This document shows, piece after piece, positions 1 through 10,445 of a stretch of DNA of 64,000 bases (its first letter is position 1; each line of letters begins with the position of its first letter). Made by a program: the position numbers and the translations under genes. This DNA is from a bacterium. Lineage in GTDB: Bacteria > CAIWAD01. The notes beneath the pieces are model-generated. The model was not told the DNA's origin. It made no database searches and was given only the letters and a program-made list of their open reading frames with translations. Location of the stretch: contig JAUXWS010000041.1 in the NCBI GenBank assembly GCA_030685015.1, positions 1-64,000 of the forward strand, in the 5' to 3' direction.

Positions 1-343
1 AAGGTGCCCAAAGAAAGCCCTCTCCAAGACATCACCGGCCCTAACTAGCCCGCCTCACGGCGGGCGTCGGACAGAGGGCCGGATGAAATGAGCCGGTTGC
101 CAATGGCAGGTGGTTCAGCCTTCGGCTTCACCATCAAACGGCCCGGGCGAAGCGACATTTCGCAGGGCATATCCCTCTTTTCGGCCTCGTCGCGCGCGCC
201 ACGCCGGGACGTCGCGCGCAGCGCGGCGTCGGAGCGTATGCGCGCGCAGAGGCCGAAGAGTCGGCGCCCACAAAGTCATCATACGCGCAACCCCGCGCGT
301 GTCACACACAATGGTGGTTAGGGTCTGCGAGCCTTTTCTTTGC
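1..343. other. Gene-free stretch at window start
   Basis: I see no convincing gene here. The short open frames on both strands lack a ribosome binding site and have arginine/alanine-rich translations typical of non-coding GC-rich DNA. A perfect 7-bp hairpin (GCCCGCC-TCAC-GGCGGGC) lies at 48-65 and has no T-run on either side. Confidence 0.5.
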
Positions 344-373
344 CCCGCTTTCTTTTTGCGAAAAGAAAGCGGG
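344..373. repeat. Perfect 13-bp inverted repeat downstream of ettA
   Basis: The arms CCCGCTTTCTTTT and AAAAGAAAGCGGG are separated by TGCG. The element lies about 80 bp past the ettA stop on the side where ettA transcripts end. It has no T-run after the stem in the minus direction, so it is not a textbook intrinsic terminator, but it could still stabilise or end the ettA transcript. Confidence 0.5.
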
Positions 374-380
374 AAGCACC

Positions 381-451
381 GCGCGTCAGCGCGGAGAAGC
401 CCTGCGCCAGCAGGTTGGCGCGTCAGCGCGGAGAAGCCCTGCGCAGCAGCC

Positions 452-464
<13 letters not shown>
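381..464. repeat. 37-nt tandem repeat running into the ettA stop codon
   Basis: A 27-nt block beginning GCGCGTCAGCGCGG occurs at 381-407 and identically at 418-444, a period of 37 nt. A third, truncated copy (first 10 nt) starts at 455 inside the last codons of ettA, whose stop is at 452-454. The repeat therefore seems to have spread outward from the 3' end of the gene. Confidence 0.75.
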
Positions 465-2119
<1,655 letters not shown>

Positions 2120-2325
2120 GTGGCCCTCTTGCTTGTCGTGACGCAAGGTACGATCAAGGGAAGAAGAGGCGTCAGGCCCGCTCGCCGGGGCTGCGGGACC
2201 TCCGCCACGGCCGCCGCCGATTTTTCGCGGACGCACATTCTGATAGTCTCAACGGAAGAACTTTATCCTCTTGTGCCGTCGCCGGCGAGCGACCCACCCA
2301 GCCCAAGGACATACCGGAGTTCATC

Positions 2326-3159
2326 ATGGGACAGAGGCTTTTGATTGCCGCGCAGGCGGCCACCCTGGCCGTGGCGCCGCTGCTGCTGGCGGCGGGCGCG
2401 GCCGCGGACCTGACCGCGCCTTTTGAGGTGGACAACGAGGGCTGGACCTCGGTCAGCCATCCCTTTCGCTCCCACTGGCCGAACCCGCCCATGGGCAACC
2501 TGCCCTGGGACGGCGCCAACGGCCTGCCGCCCGGCAGCGTGCGCGTGGGGGACTTCTTCGGCGAGACGGGCATCGCGGCGCCGGCGGCCTGGCTGGGGGA
2601 CCGCTCGTCATCCTATGGCGGCCATCTGGGCTACGACATCCTCCTGCGCAACACGGACGGCGTCGTCTACCCGGCGGCCATCCTCAACGGCGGGACGATG
2701 TCCGTCTACTTCGACGCCCCGACACCCCCGCTCAACCAATGGACCGCCATGACGATCCCGCTGACGGAGGCGGGCTGGCGGGTCTCAAGCAACGGCGCCG
2801 CCGCCACCGCCGAGCAGTTCCTCTTCGTGCTGGAGCATCTCGCCGGCATCTACCTCTACACGGAGTGGCACACGGGGGCGGACGACACCAACGTGGACAA
2901 CGTCCTCTTCTCGGCCCCGCCGGCGCTCCCGCCGCCCGTGATCCAGATCGAGCGCATCGAGTCCGGCCTGCTGCGACTCTTCTGGAACCCCGTGACGGAT
3001 CCGCCGGCGGCCTTCTACGAGGTGCAGCGGGGCGGCCTGGGGCTTGATCCGGGCTGGCAGCCAGTGGCGCAGACCGCGGACACCAGCTGGACGGAAGCGC
3101 AGCCGCCGGAGGCGCTCGGCGCCGCCCTTTACCGGGTTCTCAGCCTGGACGCCGAGTAG
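2326..3159 (+). CDS. Secreted laminin-B-domain-like protein
   Basis: A 277-residue exported protein. A hydrophobic signal peptide covers about residues 1-27, ending in an Ala-rich cleavage region. Residues 30-195 resemble a laminin B (domain IV) fold: an early DNEGW motif, the LGDRSSSYGGHLGYDI strand region, and a closing DDTNVDNVLFSA strand. The last 80 residues look like a fibronectin type III-like module. No catalytic motif is visible. It probably sits outside the cytoplasm and binds carbohydrate or protein, which is inference from the fold class. It lacks the NPFNP sorting tail seen in other secreted proteins here. It begins a divergent pair with ettA. Confidence 0.75.
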   Translation: MGQRLLIAAQAATLAVAPLLLAAGAAADLTAPFEVDNEGWTSVSHPFRSHWPNPPMGNLPWDGANGLPPGSVRVGDFFGETGIAAPAAWLGDRSSSYGGHLGYDILLRNTDGVVYPAAILNGGTMSVYFDAPTPPLNQWTAMTIPLTEAGWRVSSNGAAATAEQFLFVLEHLAGIYLYTEWHTGADDTNVDNVLFSAPPALPPPVIQIERIESGLLRLFWNPVTDPPAAFYEVQRGGLGLDPGWQPVAQTADTSWTEAQPPEALGAALYRVLSLDAE

Positions 3160-3378
3160 TTGCCCGCGACGCGGCCGGTGGTCGCGGCCGGGGCACGATC
3201 ATCAGCCGACGAGCCCGGCCTCATCGCAGGTACGGCGCGCCCTTTGCCATTCGGCCGCGCTTCATCAGCTTGAACCCGACCACGGGCCAGGCCGGGGCGC
3301 GACTCCCGGCCTGGGCCGTATTGGATGAGTGCGACCGCCCGCCTCGATCCAAGCGTCCTCCACCAGGGAGAGTCCACC

Positions 3379-4401
3379 ATGGCAAACGAACACGCGTCAA
3401 ACAGGGCGTCGTCTTTGTGGTGGCGCGCCCGGAGCATCCTGCTGGGCTATGTCCTGCCCGTCCTGCTGCTCGGCGAGGCCCTGCAATGGATCGTGCGCAT
3501 GGGATTGGCCCTCCGGCTGATGCCTATCCTGCCGCCTGACTGGTGGTTCGCGGGCAGCGCCAAGCTGCTGCGCATTTTCTCGTGGTTGCACGTGAACACC
3601 GGACTTGGACTGGTCATCGCGCTGCTGCCCGTGGCCATCGGGCTGGTCGTCTTCGCGCCGCGCCGCGGGCTGAGGCTCGCCCTCATCGTCACGGCCTTGA
3701 TGATCGTCACCCACCCCATGCTCCAGACCTTTCTGCCCCAGTGGTCGACCCTGGACGCCTTGGGCCGCGCCTCGGTCATGGCCGACCTGGTCAAGCAGGC
3801 GTTGACGCTGCCGGCCTTGACCTGGGTCTGCGGGCGTTTGCTGGCGCCCCGGCGTCTGGGCGGGACGGGCAGGGCCCGGTCGCCCATGCCGGTCGAGCGT
3901 CGGCCGGAAGGGACCGCCTTGATGGGCTTGGCCGCCCTCCCCGCCGCGGCTGCCCTGCCGCTCTTCATCCTGCTGGGGCTGGAAGGCCAGGACCCGTTGC
4001 GCTGGACCCTGTGGGATCTGATGGGGCGGAGTCTCGCCGCCGGCCTGCTGCTGGGGGCGCCGCTGCTGGCGGGCCTGGCCCTGCTCGCCGGAGCGCGCGG
4101 ACCCGCCCGGCGCCTCGTCCTGGCCACGGCGCCCCTGCTCATCGGATACGGCGTGCTGGTCCTGGCGCTGGAATCCATCAAGCCGATGATTCTGGCGCGG
4201 ATCAAGGCCCCGCTGCCCGCCCCGCCCCTCTGGAACCCGGAACTCTTCAGCATGGGGAGCTGGGCCCTGCTCGCCGCCTGCGCCGCCCTGCTGCTGGCCT
4301 GGGCTCTCGCAATGAAATTGGTGTCAGGCACGGTGCCAGAGCACGGCATCATCGGCTCAGCGACGAGGTCCTGCTCGCCGCCATCCGCGAGATCGACCTG
4401 A
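3379..4401 (+). CDS. Polytopic membrane protein with altered C-terminus
   Basis: About 340 residues with seven or more hydrophobic segments (for example around residues 20-45, 70-95, 100-120 and 185-210). I do not recognise the family. The start at MANEHA is chosen for the upstream AGGGAGAG. The final 30 or so residues (after ALAMKL) switch from membrane-like to Ser/Arg-rich sequence exactly where a 19-bp direct repeat (4325-4343) begins. The native 3' end has therefore probably been replaced by foreign or rearranged DNA, and the stop at 4401 is fortuitous. Function unknown. Confidence 0.6.
   Translation: MANEHASNRASSLWWRARSILLGYVLPVLLLGEALQWIVRMGLALRLMPILPPDWWFAGSAKLLRIFSWLHVNTGLGLVIALLPVAIGLVVFAPRRGLRLALIVTALMIVTHPMLQTFLPQWSTLDALGRASVMADLVKQALTLPALTWVCGRLLAPRRLGGTGRARSPMPVERRPEGTALMGLAALPAAAALPLFILLGLEGQDPLRWTLWDLMGRSLAAGLLLGAPLLAGLALLAGARGPARRLVLATAPLLIGYGVLVLALESIKPMILARIKAPLPAPPLWNPELFSMGSWALLAACAALLLAWALAMKLVSGTVPEHGIIGSATRSCSPPSARST
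4325..4343. repeat. 19-bp direct repeat, left copy
   Basis: The 19 bases beginning CAGGCACGGTGCC are identical to 6653-6671. The core GGCAC-G-GTGCC is an imperfect palindrome, the kind of sequence that REP-type transposases or site-specific recombinases act on. The copy marks the point where the membrane-protein gene stops looking native. Confidence 0.8.
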
Positions 4402-4560
4402 AGGACGGGAAGCTGGACGGAAGGGTGGCCGTGGGCGCGCAGCTCAAGTGTCCGTCTTGTGCCCGGACGGTGCAGACGTTGGCAGGCACCGGCATCTACT
4501 GCGGGCACAAGGTCGACCCCGCACCCATTGAGCTTCGCCGAAGGCCAGAAGTCACAGACA
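4344..4560 (+). pseudogene. Remnant of a zinc-ribbon-type protein
   Basis: Read in the frame starting at 4344, this stretch looks coding (RLSDEVLLAAIREIDLKDG, then a CPSC...YCGH pair suggestive of a zinc ribbon), although no start codon or ribosome site precedes it. It begins directly after the 19-bp repeat and fades out near 4540. I read it as the 3' end of a truncated gene. The family is not recognised. Confidence 0.35.
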
Positions 4561-4597
4561 CACGTCAGTTCCATCCGACCAGGGGGGCCTTGGATCC

Positions 4598-6505
4598 ATG
4601 GCGGGGACCTTCGTCCGAACAAAGGGCAGCGCGGCCTGCCGTGAGCCTAGAACTCTCTTGTTCACGCTGGGCGCCCTGCTGGTGATTGCCGGCCTTGCCC
4701 TGCTTCTGTTCACGCCGGTCCGTGATTCAGCCTTGTCTCTGATTGCCTGGTGGAAGGGCAAGCCGCCGGCACCCCATTGGCCATTGAAACTGCACGTCAT
4801 CGCCGCGGAGTTTATCCTCGGCGGCGCCCTCTGCTTGCTCGTTGCCACCGTGTACAATCGCCTGCGGTCTTGGCTCCCGCCCCGCCCCTTCACCGATGCC
4901 CAACTGATCAAGTGCGCCGCGCTGGTCACCCTGTTGCTCTGGCTGCCCGTTGTGTTGTTTGGCCATAGTGCCAGCATCGATGGAGAAAGATTCTGGTGGT
5001 TGGGCGATGACGCCATGATCTCCATGAACTATGCCCGCAATCTGGCCCATGGGCATGGCCTGGTTTGGAATACCTTGGGCGAGAGGGTGGAGGGGTACAG
5101 CAATTTTTTATGGACCCTTGTCATGGCGGCGGTTCACCTGCTTCATCTGCCGGCCTCGAAGAACGCTCTTGTCATCTCGACGATGAATGTGGTTATAACC
5201 ATTGCCGCCCTGCATTTATTGGTTAAAGTGGTAGACGCATTGAATGGCGGCATAGCGGCGAAAGTTTTCGTTCTATTGGGGCTAATTCTAAATAGAAACA
5301 TGATGTGCTGGGCAATAAGCGGTTATGAAACAGCACTTCTGGCTTTCCTGGTCCTGCTATCGTTGAATCGAATTTCTGCAGACGTGGCAAGGGGCCGACC
5401 CGCCCTCGCGACCTTCCTGTTCATTTCACTTGTTTCACTGGTCCGTGCCGACGGTGTGATACTCTCTTTTATCCTGTTCCTGATTTTTGCACTTACTTAT
5501 CGAAGAGATTACGGCAAATTGATTCTATTCATGGCCATTTTTATGCTTTTACCGGCAGCGCACGCCCTGTTTCGCCAAGCCTACTATGGTGACCCATTTC
5601 CAAACACCGCCTATCTAAAGGTGATGAATTGGGACGAGCGGGGTGCGGTCGGGGCCTTGTATGTAGTTGGGTTCTTTCGTCAATATGGAATCCTATTTAT
5701 AGTGTCGGCCGTTGGCTTGGCGTGGTCAAGGAACTTAATGCAGTGGCTTTTAATGCTGGCAATAATCAGTTATTCCTGCTTTGTGGCCTATGTCGGAGGA
5801 GATGCCTTTGAGGACTACCGTTTTTTTGTGCCGGTCCTGCCATTGCTGCTCATCCTGGCTGGCTTGGGCATCCAAGAGATCATCAGAGCCGCCGGAAGGA
5901 GACGTGCGGCGGCGACATGGTCCGGGCGAGAGCAAGGGGCGTGCGCCATGCGAACCAGAGGGCCGGCCCCCGCCCTGTGCCTGCTTTGCCTGCTGTCCTC
6001 ACCGCTGATTGTTCCGGGCTACCCCTACTTTCTGAGGCCATTTCCGGGCGACTCCGGCAATGTGCACATCGGCCTGACAATCAAGCAGAACACACCCCCG
6101 GGAACCACGGTGGCCGACTTCTGGGCCGGTTCCGTGATCTACTTCTCACAGCGTCAGGGCATCGACCTGCTGGGTAAGTCGGACCGTCACATCGCCCACA
6201 TGCCAGCGGTCCCCGGCGAGCTGAAGCCCGGGCACAACAAGTTCGACTTCGAATACTCGCTGTGCGGGTTGCGGCCGGACCTTGTCGTGGCCAACTTCAA
6301 ACTGCCTGACGACGAAGGACGCCTGGGCATGCCGGTGGCTGGCGAACCAGCCTTCACGGCGCGGCTCTACACCAACGACTGTTTCCGGACCCATTGCCTG
6401 CCACACCAAGTCAAGGTTGACACGTGGCGAAGCATCTTCCTTTGCGATTGGTCGCCTCAACTGGCGGGCAGGGCCAACTGGCGCGAACCGCCCCGGGCTC
6501 CATGA
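4598..6505 (+). CDS. GT-C-fold membrane glycosyltransferase
   Basis: A 635-residue polytopic protein with about ten hydrophobic segments. The loop WWLGDDAMISMNYARNLAHG, followed by GLVWN and ERVEGYSNFLW, is the hallmark of a GT-C glycosyltransferase family that uses lipid-linked sugar donors. The DD pair near residue 140 is the expected catalytic/metal acidic motif. The last 150 residues form a soluble extracytoplasmic domain. Base composition drops clearly between about 5160 and 5900 (AT-rich codons), unlike the neighbours. The gene sits between two identical 19-bp direct repeats (4325-4343 and 6653-6671) and between two broken genes, which together suggest horizontal arrival as a cassette. 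The first 20 residues are uncertain because no clear ribosome site precedes 4598. Confidence 0.8.
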   Translation: MAGTFVRTKGSAACREPRTLLFTLGALLVIAGLALLLFTPVRDSALSLIAWWKGKPPAPHWPLKLHVIAAEFILGGALCLLVATVYNRLRSWLPPRPFTDAQLIKCAALVTLLLWLPVVLFGHSASIDGERFWWLGDDAMISMNYARNLAHGHGLVWNTLGERVEGYSNFLWTLVMAAVHLLHLPASKNALVISTMNVVITIAALHLLVKVVDALNGGIAAKVFVLLGLILNRNMMCWAISGYETALLAFLVLLSLNRISADVARGRPALATFLFISLVSLVRADGVILSFILFLIFALTYRRDYGKLILFMAIFMLLPAAHALFRQAYYGDPFPNTAYLKVMNWDERGAVGALYVVGFFRQYGILFIVSAVGLAWSRNLMQWLLMLAIISYSCFVAYVGGDAFEDYRFFVPVLPLLLILAGLGIQEIIRAAGRRRAAATWSGREQGACAMRTRGPAPALCLLCLLSSPLIVPGYPYFLRPFPGDSGNVHIGLTIKQNTPPGTTVADFWAGSVIYFSQRQGIDLLGKSDRHIAHMPAVPGELKPGHNKFDFEYSLCGLRPDLVVANFKLPDDEGRLGMPVAGEPAFTARLYTNDCFRTHCLPHQVKVDTWRSIFLCDWSPQLAGRANWREPPRAP

Positions 6506-6841
6506 GTCCGACCCTGACGCATTCTCGAATCGAACGAAGTCCCGTTCCATGAACATGCGCCGGAGGCCGATACCCGGAGCACATCGAACATGACGACTTT
6601 CACCACTGGCGACGGACCCACCCTGCTGACGGCCTGAGTTCTCGCACAGCGGCAGGCACGGTGCCAGAGCATTGCGCTTGCGCCAACCCCACCTCGACGC
6701 GCCGTGCGCCTGCCACTCGATCAGCCCTTGCCCCTGGAGCGGATTGGTCGCTTCGTCGCCTTCCGCGTGACGGAGGATGCCCGGCGGAGGCCGGCCCGAC
6801 GTCCACCCGCGAGGCCCTGAGCGGCGCGTCGTGCCGGCCTG
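6506..6841. other. Scar region with no intact gene
   Basis: About 336 bp with no credible complete gene. It contains the right-hand direct repeat and a short coding-looking stretch, in the same frame as the downstream gene but closed by a stop, that does not belong to that gene's propeller. I read it as a rearrangement junction. Confidence 0.5.
6653..6671. repeat. 19-bp direct repeat, right copy
   Basis: Identical to 4325-4343 over 19 bases. Together the two copies bracket 2.3 kb containing the AT-richer glycosyltransferase gene. Confidence 0.8.
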
Positions 6842-7423
6842 GTGTGGGGTCTCGCCCTGCGCAACGGGCGGGCCTACGTCGCCAACGGCGAGGCGGGATT
6901 GCGCGTGTTCGACGTGGGCGATCCGGCCCATCCCGTGGAACTGGGTGTCTTCAACGCAGGGGACCGGGCCAAGTCCGTCGCCGTGCGGGACAGCCTCGCC
7001 TTCGTGGTGGACGATCGGGATGGTCTCCGCGTCCTGGACATCCGGCGCCTGGATCAGATCCAAGAAGCGGGGTACTACAAAACGCCCGGGCGTGCTATCG
7101 GCGTCGGCCGGGTCGACGAGGTGGTCCTTGTGGCCGATCTCTGGGCGGGGGTGCTTGCCATCCGCTACAAGGGCAGCACCCCAGTGGCGCCACCGCAGCC
7201 GGCGCGGCCCGCGAAACCGGCGTTGAGCGCGGCGCCCAACCCCTTCAACCCCGTCACGACCATTCGCTGCACGATGCCCGCGGCCCAGTGGGCGAGCTTG
7301 CGCGTCCACGACCTGGACGGCCGGCTGGTGAAGGCGTTGGCCTCGGGCTGGCACACCCCCGGCGAGCACGGCGACCTGTTTGACGGCGGTGGCCTGGCCA
7401 GCGGCGTCTACCGGTTGAACTGA
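6842..7423 (+). pseudogene. LVIVD-repeat secreted protein, 5'-truncated
   Basis: The frame encodes three LVIVD-type beta-propeller repeats (GLRVFDVGDPAHP, then GLRVLDIRRLDQ) followed by an 80-residue FlgD-like/type IX sorting domain starting SAAPNPFNPVTTIRC and ending GVYRLN. A normal member would have a signal peptide and five to eight propeller blades. Here the reading frame hits a stop near 6820 and upstream sequence is unrelated, so the 5' half is missing. The start given is only the first in-frame start-like codon, and the fragment is not expected to be exported. The loss coincides with the repeat-bounded rearrangement just upstream. Confidence 0.7.
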
Positions 7424-7608
7424 GGACCGCAGAAGAGGCGGTCGCGACGAAACGTCTCCTGCTGAAGTAGGAAGCGACCCGGCGAGAACGGCTTGCCCAC
7501 ATCGGTCCCCGTGAGTTAAACTGCGCCCGGTTGCCGACAGGCCGTGCCCGTGCGCTCCCTGTCGCGGCGACGCCGCAGAACCCCAACCCGCCTCGCGAGG
7601 AGGACCTC

Positions 7609-7695
7609 ATGGCCAAGGGCGCCAACCCCCCGAAGAAGGAAACCAAGAAGCCCAAGAAGGACGTCAAGGCGACCAAGGACGCCAAGAAGAAGTAG
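7609..7695 (+). CDS. 28-residue lysine-rich protein
   Basis: A very short gene with a good ribosome site (GAGGAGG ending five bases before ATG). The product begins MAKGANPPKKETKKPKK and is about 40% lysine. Short basic proteins of this MAKG...KKPKK kind recur as uncharacterised genes in many bacteria. It may bind nucleic acid, which is inference from charge alone. It heads a row of three very small genes (7609-8198). Confidence 0.55.
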   Translation: MAKGANPPKKETKKPKKDVKATKDAKKK

Positions 7696-7838
7696 CGGCG
7701 TCCCGGCCGGCCCGCCGGCCCCGCGGCCATCCACCCCCTGACGGCGGAGCCAGTGCCGCCAGCGGCGTGCTGTGCTCTTGGGCGACACCTGGAGTTGTGG
7801 TCATGTCGACAAGCGCCCTTCCGGACCCAGGAGGAGGA

Positions 7839-8030
7839 ATGCGTGAGCTGCAATCCCATTGGTTGTCCTGCCCCTGTTGCGGCGAGGAGATCGAGCTGCT
7901 GGTGGACGGCAGCGTCCAGCGCCAGCAGTACGTCGAGGATTGCAGCGTCTGCTGCCGTCCGTTGATCGTCTCGGTCACCGTGGCCGACGGGGAGATCCTC
8001 CACATCGACGCGCGGCGCGAGGACGAGTGA
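7839..8030 (+). CDS. CPXCG-motif cysteine-rich protein
   Basis: 63 residues. The first Cys pair is in CPCCG (near residue 10) and the second in CSVCCRP (near residue 36), the spacing of the CPXCG small zinc-ribbon family. The function of that family is not established. The start at MRELQ follows AGGAGG with four-base spacing; an earlier in-frame ATG at 7803 lacks such a site. Confidence 0.8.
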   Translation: MRELQSHWLSCPCCGEEIELLVDGSVQRQQYVEDCSVCCRPLIVSVTVADGEILHIDARREDE

Positions 8031-8060
8031 GTTGGTGGACCACTTCCCGTGATCGGCCGG

Positions 8061-8198
8061 ATGGAGTTGAAATGCACGGCGGGGACCGTCGAGCTGGGGC
8101 CGGGTGACGACCTGCTCCTGGCGGACGGCCCGGCGCAGCGGCACCGGGCGCGGCGGCTGTCGGACAAAGTCCTCGTCTTCTACGTGGACGAGGCTTGA
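8061..8198 (+). CDS. 45-residue hypothetical protein
   Basis: The reading frame MELKCTAG...VLVFYVDEA has coding-like codon usage and continues the run of tiny genes 30 bp after the CPXCG gene. An in-frame GTG at 8049 would add four residues. No ribosome site is strong and no family is recognised. Confidence 0.4.
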   Translation: MELKCTAGTVELGPGDDLLLADGPAQRHRARRLSDKVLVFYVDEA

Positions 8199-8273
8199 GA
8201 CGAGGCGGCCAGCGCTCAACCTCGTCGCCTGTCGCCGGACATTCCCTCCACTGAACCGGACCACGGAGGATCC

Positions 8274-10043
8274 ATGACCGGCGCGCCCTCCTCGTCACGC
8301 CCCGTGCGTGTCCTCATCTTCCTGCTGTCGCCCCTGCTCCTCCTTGGCGCGGAGGCGTCGCCGGCCGCACGGCGGGATGCCCCGACCGCCGCCACGATCA
8401 CCTTTCAGATCTCCTATCACGGCCAGCCGGCGCCGGAGGAGGGCCTTGTCCTCCTGGAGTGCCGCGGGGACCAGGCCCGCCTGCGGACCGTGCCGCCCGG
8501 CGAGCCCCTCGCCGGGGCGCCGCGGGAATGGGGCCACGCCGACTTCAAGGGGCGTCGCACCCTGCAATTGGCCGAAGTGCGGGAGGGCCGCCGGATCGGG
8601 GTCGCGGCGGACTTCGCCGGCCTGCCGGACCTGGAGGAGACGGAGGAGCGCGCCGAGATCCTGGGCTTCCCCTGTCGCAAGGCGACCACCGTGCTGCGCT
8701 CCAACCGCCTGGAAATCTGGTACACGCGGGACACGCCGCTGCGGGGCGGGCCCTATCTCAGCCTGCTGGTGCCGGACGGCCTGGTGCTGAGGGTGGTGCG
8801 CAACGGCGAACACGAGATCACGGCCACCGAGCTGCGGCCCGGGGCGTCCACGGAGGACCTGTGGCCGCGGGACGAGGGCGAGGCCCTCGATCTTGCGACC
8901 TATCGCGCCCGGGTGGCCGCCGGCTGGGTGACGACGCTTTCCGTCTTCCAGGGGGAGCGGATCAACTTCGAGCCCGCCGCGCTGGACACGGCGGCCATGG
9001 CCGCCGCCCTGCGCGCCGGCCAGGGGGCGGACTCCACCGCCGTGCTGCGCTTCGCCGCCGGCACCCTCATCCTCCGCCGCCTCACCCTGCCGCGTTTGGA
9101 CGATGCCCTCCTCTTCGCCGAGCTGACCACCCGCAGCCGCGGCGACGCCTACGACCGCACGGGCTCCCTCTTCCTGATTCCCACGGACAGGCCGCGCAGC
9201 TTCCTGGATGCCCTGGCCGAGGGCGTGGATGTCCTGCCGGCCTTCACCGGGCGGGACGGCCGCCGCTACCAGGGCATCACGGCCACGGCGGACTACACGC
9301 CGCCGCTGGAGCTGGTGCGCTTCATCACGCCCTTCGGGGTGGGGCATTTCAACGATCAAGTGCGGGTGGAGGGCGTCGCCTGGGCGGACTCGGCCGTCTA
9401 CAAGATGGACCTCGGCGGGCTGGCGCCCCTGCTGCGCGGGCCGGTCTGGATCGGCGCCTTCATCGGCAACTACGACGCCGGCGGGCACGAGCTGAGCCTG
9501 CGCCTCAGCTGGCATCCGGGCAGCCGGGTGGCGGAGGCCGACCGCCCCGACCGCAGCTGGATCCTGCCCCTTTTCAACACGGTCAACGTGCTGGAGATGG
9601 CCGGCCAGGAGTACGGCCGCCTTTTCGGACAGGACACCCTCAGCGTGGAGTTCGATCTGCCGGAGGGGGTCCGCGACTTGCGCCTGCGCTACCTGGGCAC
9701 GGGCCACGGCGGCTGGGGCGGCGGCGACGAGTTCAACCCGAAACTCAACACCATCCTGGTGGACGGCCGTCCCGTGGCCGCCCTCATCCCCTGGCGCAGC
9801 GATTGCGCCACCTACCGCTCGCTCAACCCCGCCTCGGGCAACTTCTGGAACGGCGTCTCCTCCTCCGACCTCAGCCGCTCGGGCTGGTGTCCCGGCGCGG
9901 CGGCAGAGCCAGTGACGATCCCCCTGCCCGGCCTTGCCCCCGGCCGCCATCGCCTGCAGGTGGCCATTCCCCAGGGCGCCCCCGAGGGCGGCGGCTTCAG
10001 CGCCTGGAACGTCTCCGGCGTGCTGCTGGCTGAGCGGGAATAG
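8274..10043 (+). CDS. Peptide-N-glycosidase F-like secreted protein
   Basis: 589 residues with a signal peptide (about 1-30). The C-terminal 300 residues match the two-lobed PNGase F fold: VRFITPFGVGHFND opens the first lobe, GPVWIGAFIGNYDAGGHE follows, and the second lobe has YLGTGHGGWGGGDEF, WRSDCATYRSLNP and SGWCPG. PNGase F hydrolyses the glycan-asparagine bond of N-glycoproteins. About 240 residues of beta-rich sequence precede this region, so the protein is much longer than the classic 350-residue enzyme. I did not assign the catalytic acids individually. GGAGG precedes the start. It has no NPFNP sorting tail. Confidence 0.8.
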   Translation: MTGAPSSSRPVRVLIFLLSPLLLLGAEASPAARRDAPTAATITFQISYHGQPAPEEGLVLLECRGDQARLRTVPPGEPLAGAPREWGHADFKGRRTLQLAEVREGRRIGVAADFAGLPDLEETEERAEILGFPCRKATTVLRSNRLEIWYTRDTPLRGGPYLSLLVPDGLVLRVVRNGEHEITATELRPGASTEDLWPRDEGEALDLATYRARVAAGWVTTLSVFQGERINFEPAALDTAAMAAALRAGQGADSTAVLRFAAGTLILRRLTLPRLDDALLFAELTTRSRGDAYDRTGSLFLIPTDRPRSFLDALAEGVDVLPAFTGRDGRRYQGITATADYTPPLELVRFITPFGVGHFNDQVRVEGVAWADSAVYKMDLGGLAPLLRGPVWIGAFIGNYDAGGHELSLRLSWHPGSRVAEADRPDRSWILPLFNTVNVLEMAGQEYGRLFGQDTLSVEFDLPEGVRDLRLRYLGTGHGGWGGGDEFNPKLNTILVDGRPVAALIPWRSDCATYRSLNPASGNFWNGVSSSDLSRSGWCPGAAAEPVTIPLPGLAPGRHRLQVAIPQGAPEGGGFSAWNVSGVLLAERE

Positions 10044-10445
10044 CCCTCCCCACCATCACCCACCAAAGCGGAAGGCCAAAGGCCCGGCACCGCCCTGGCA
10101 GCGGGGCGGCGCCCTGCGACCGCAATCCCGGCCATGCCCGCCAAGGTCTTGGCCCGCCTCTGACAGCGGCCCACAGGCTGGGCGGAGCGGTGCTGATCTG
10201 AACTCCGAAAACCGAATTCAACTTCAATTTGATTATGGAAACCAATCCATAATAGATGGCAAGAAAATTGTTTTCTATTGAAAAGCGAATTAGCGCAATG
10301 CGAAAAACATACTTGCTTATTAGAAAACAATTGGTATCATGTGGTCGCACACCAACGACCCCGCCAATCGAAGACGATGCTTCACAATCGAGCCCGGCGG
10401 CTCATAGAAAAACGGCATAAGCATGCCAAAAACATGAGGTCCATC
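10044..10445. other. Leader/intergenic region turning AT-rich
   Basis: 400 bp without a gene. The first half is GC-rich. From about 10200 to 10330 the sequence is sharply AT-rich and holds two perfect hairpins, as expected for the promoter and 5' leader of the outer-membrane gene at 10446. I could not assign -35/-10 boxes with confidence. Confidence 0.5.
10232..10276 (+). promoter_or_regulatory. Two consecutive perfect hairpins in leader of barrel gene
   Basis: ATTATGGA-AACCAA-TCCATAAT (10232-10253) is followed nine bases later by AGAAAA-TTG-TTTTCT (10262-10276). Both are perfect. They could be operators or mRNA structures for the gene at 10446; nothing in the sequence decides between these. 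Confidence 0.4.

Noticed and set aside
344-373. Perfect hairpin as an intrinsic terminator of ettA
   Set aside because: The stem is good but no T-run follows it in the minus direction, so I list it only as an inverted repeat.
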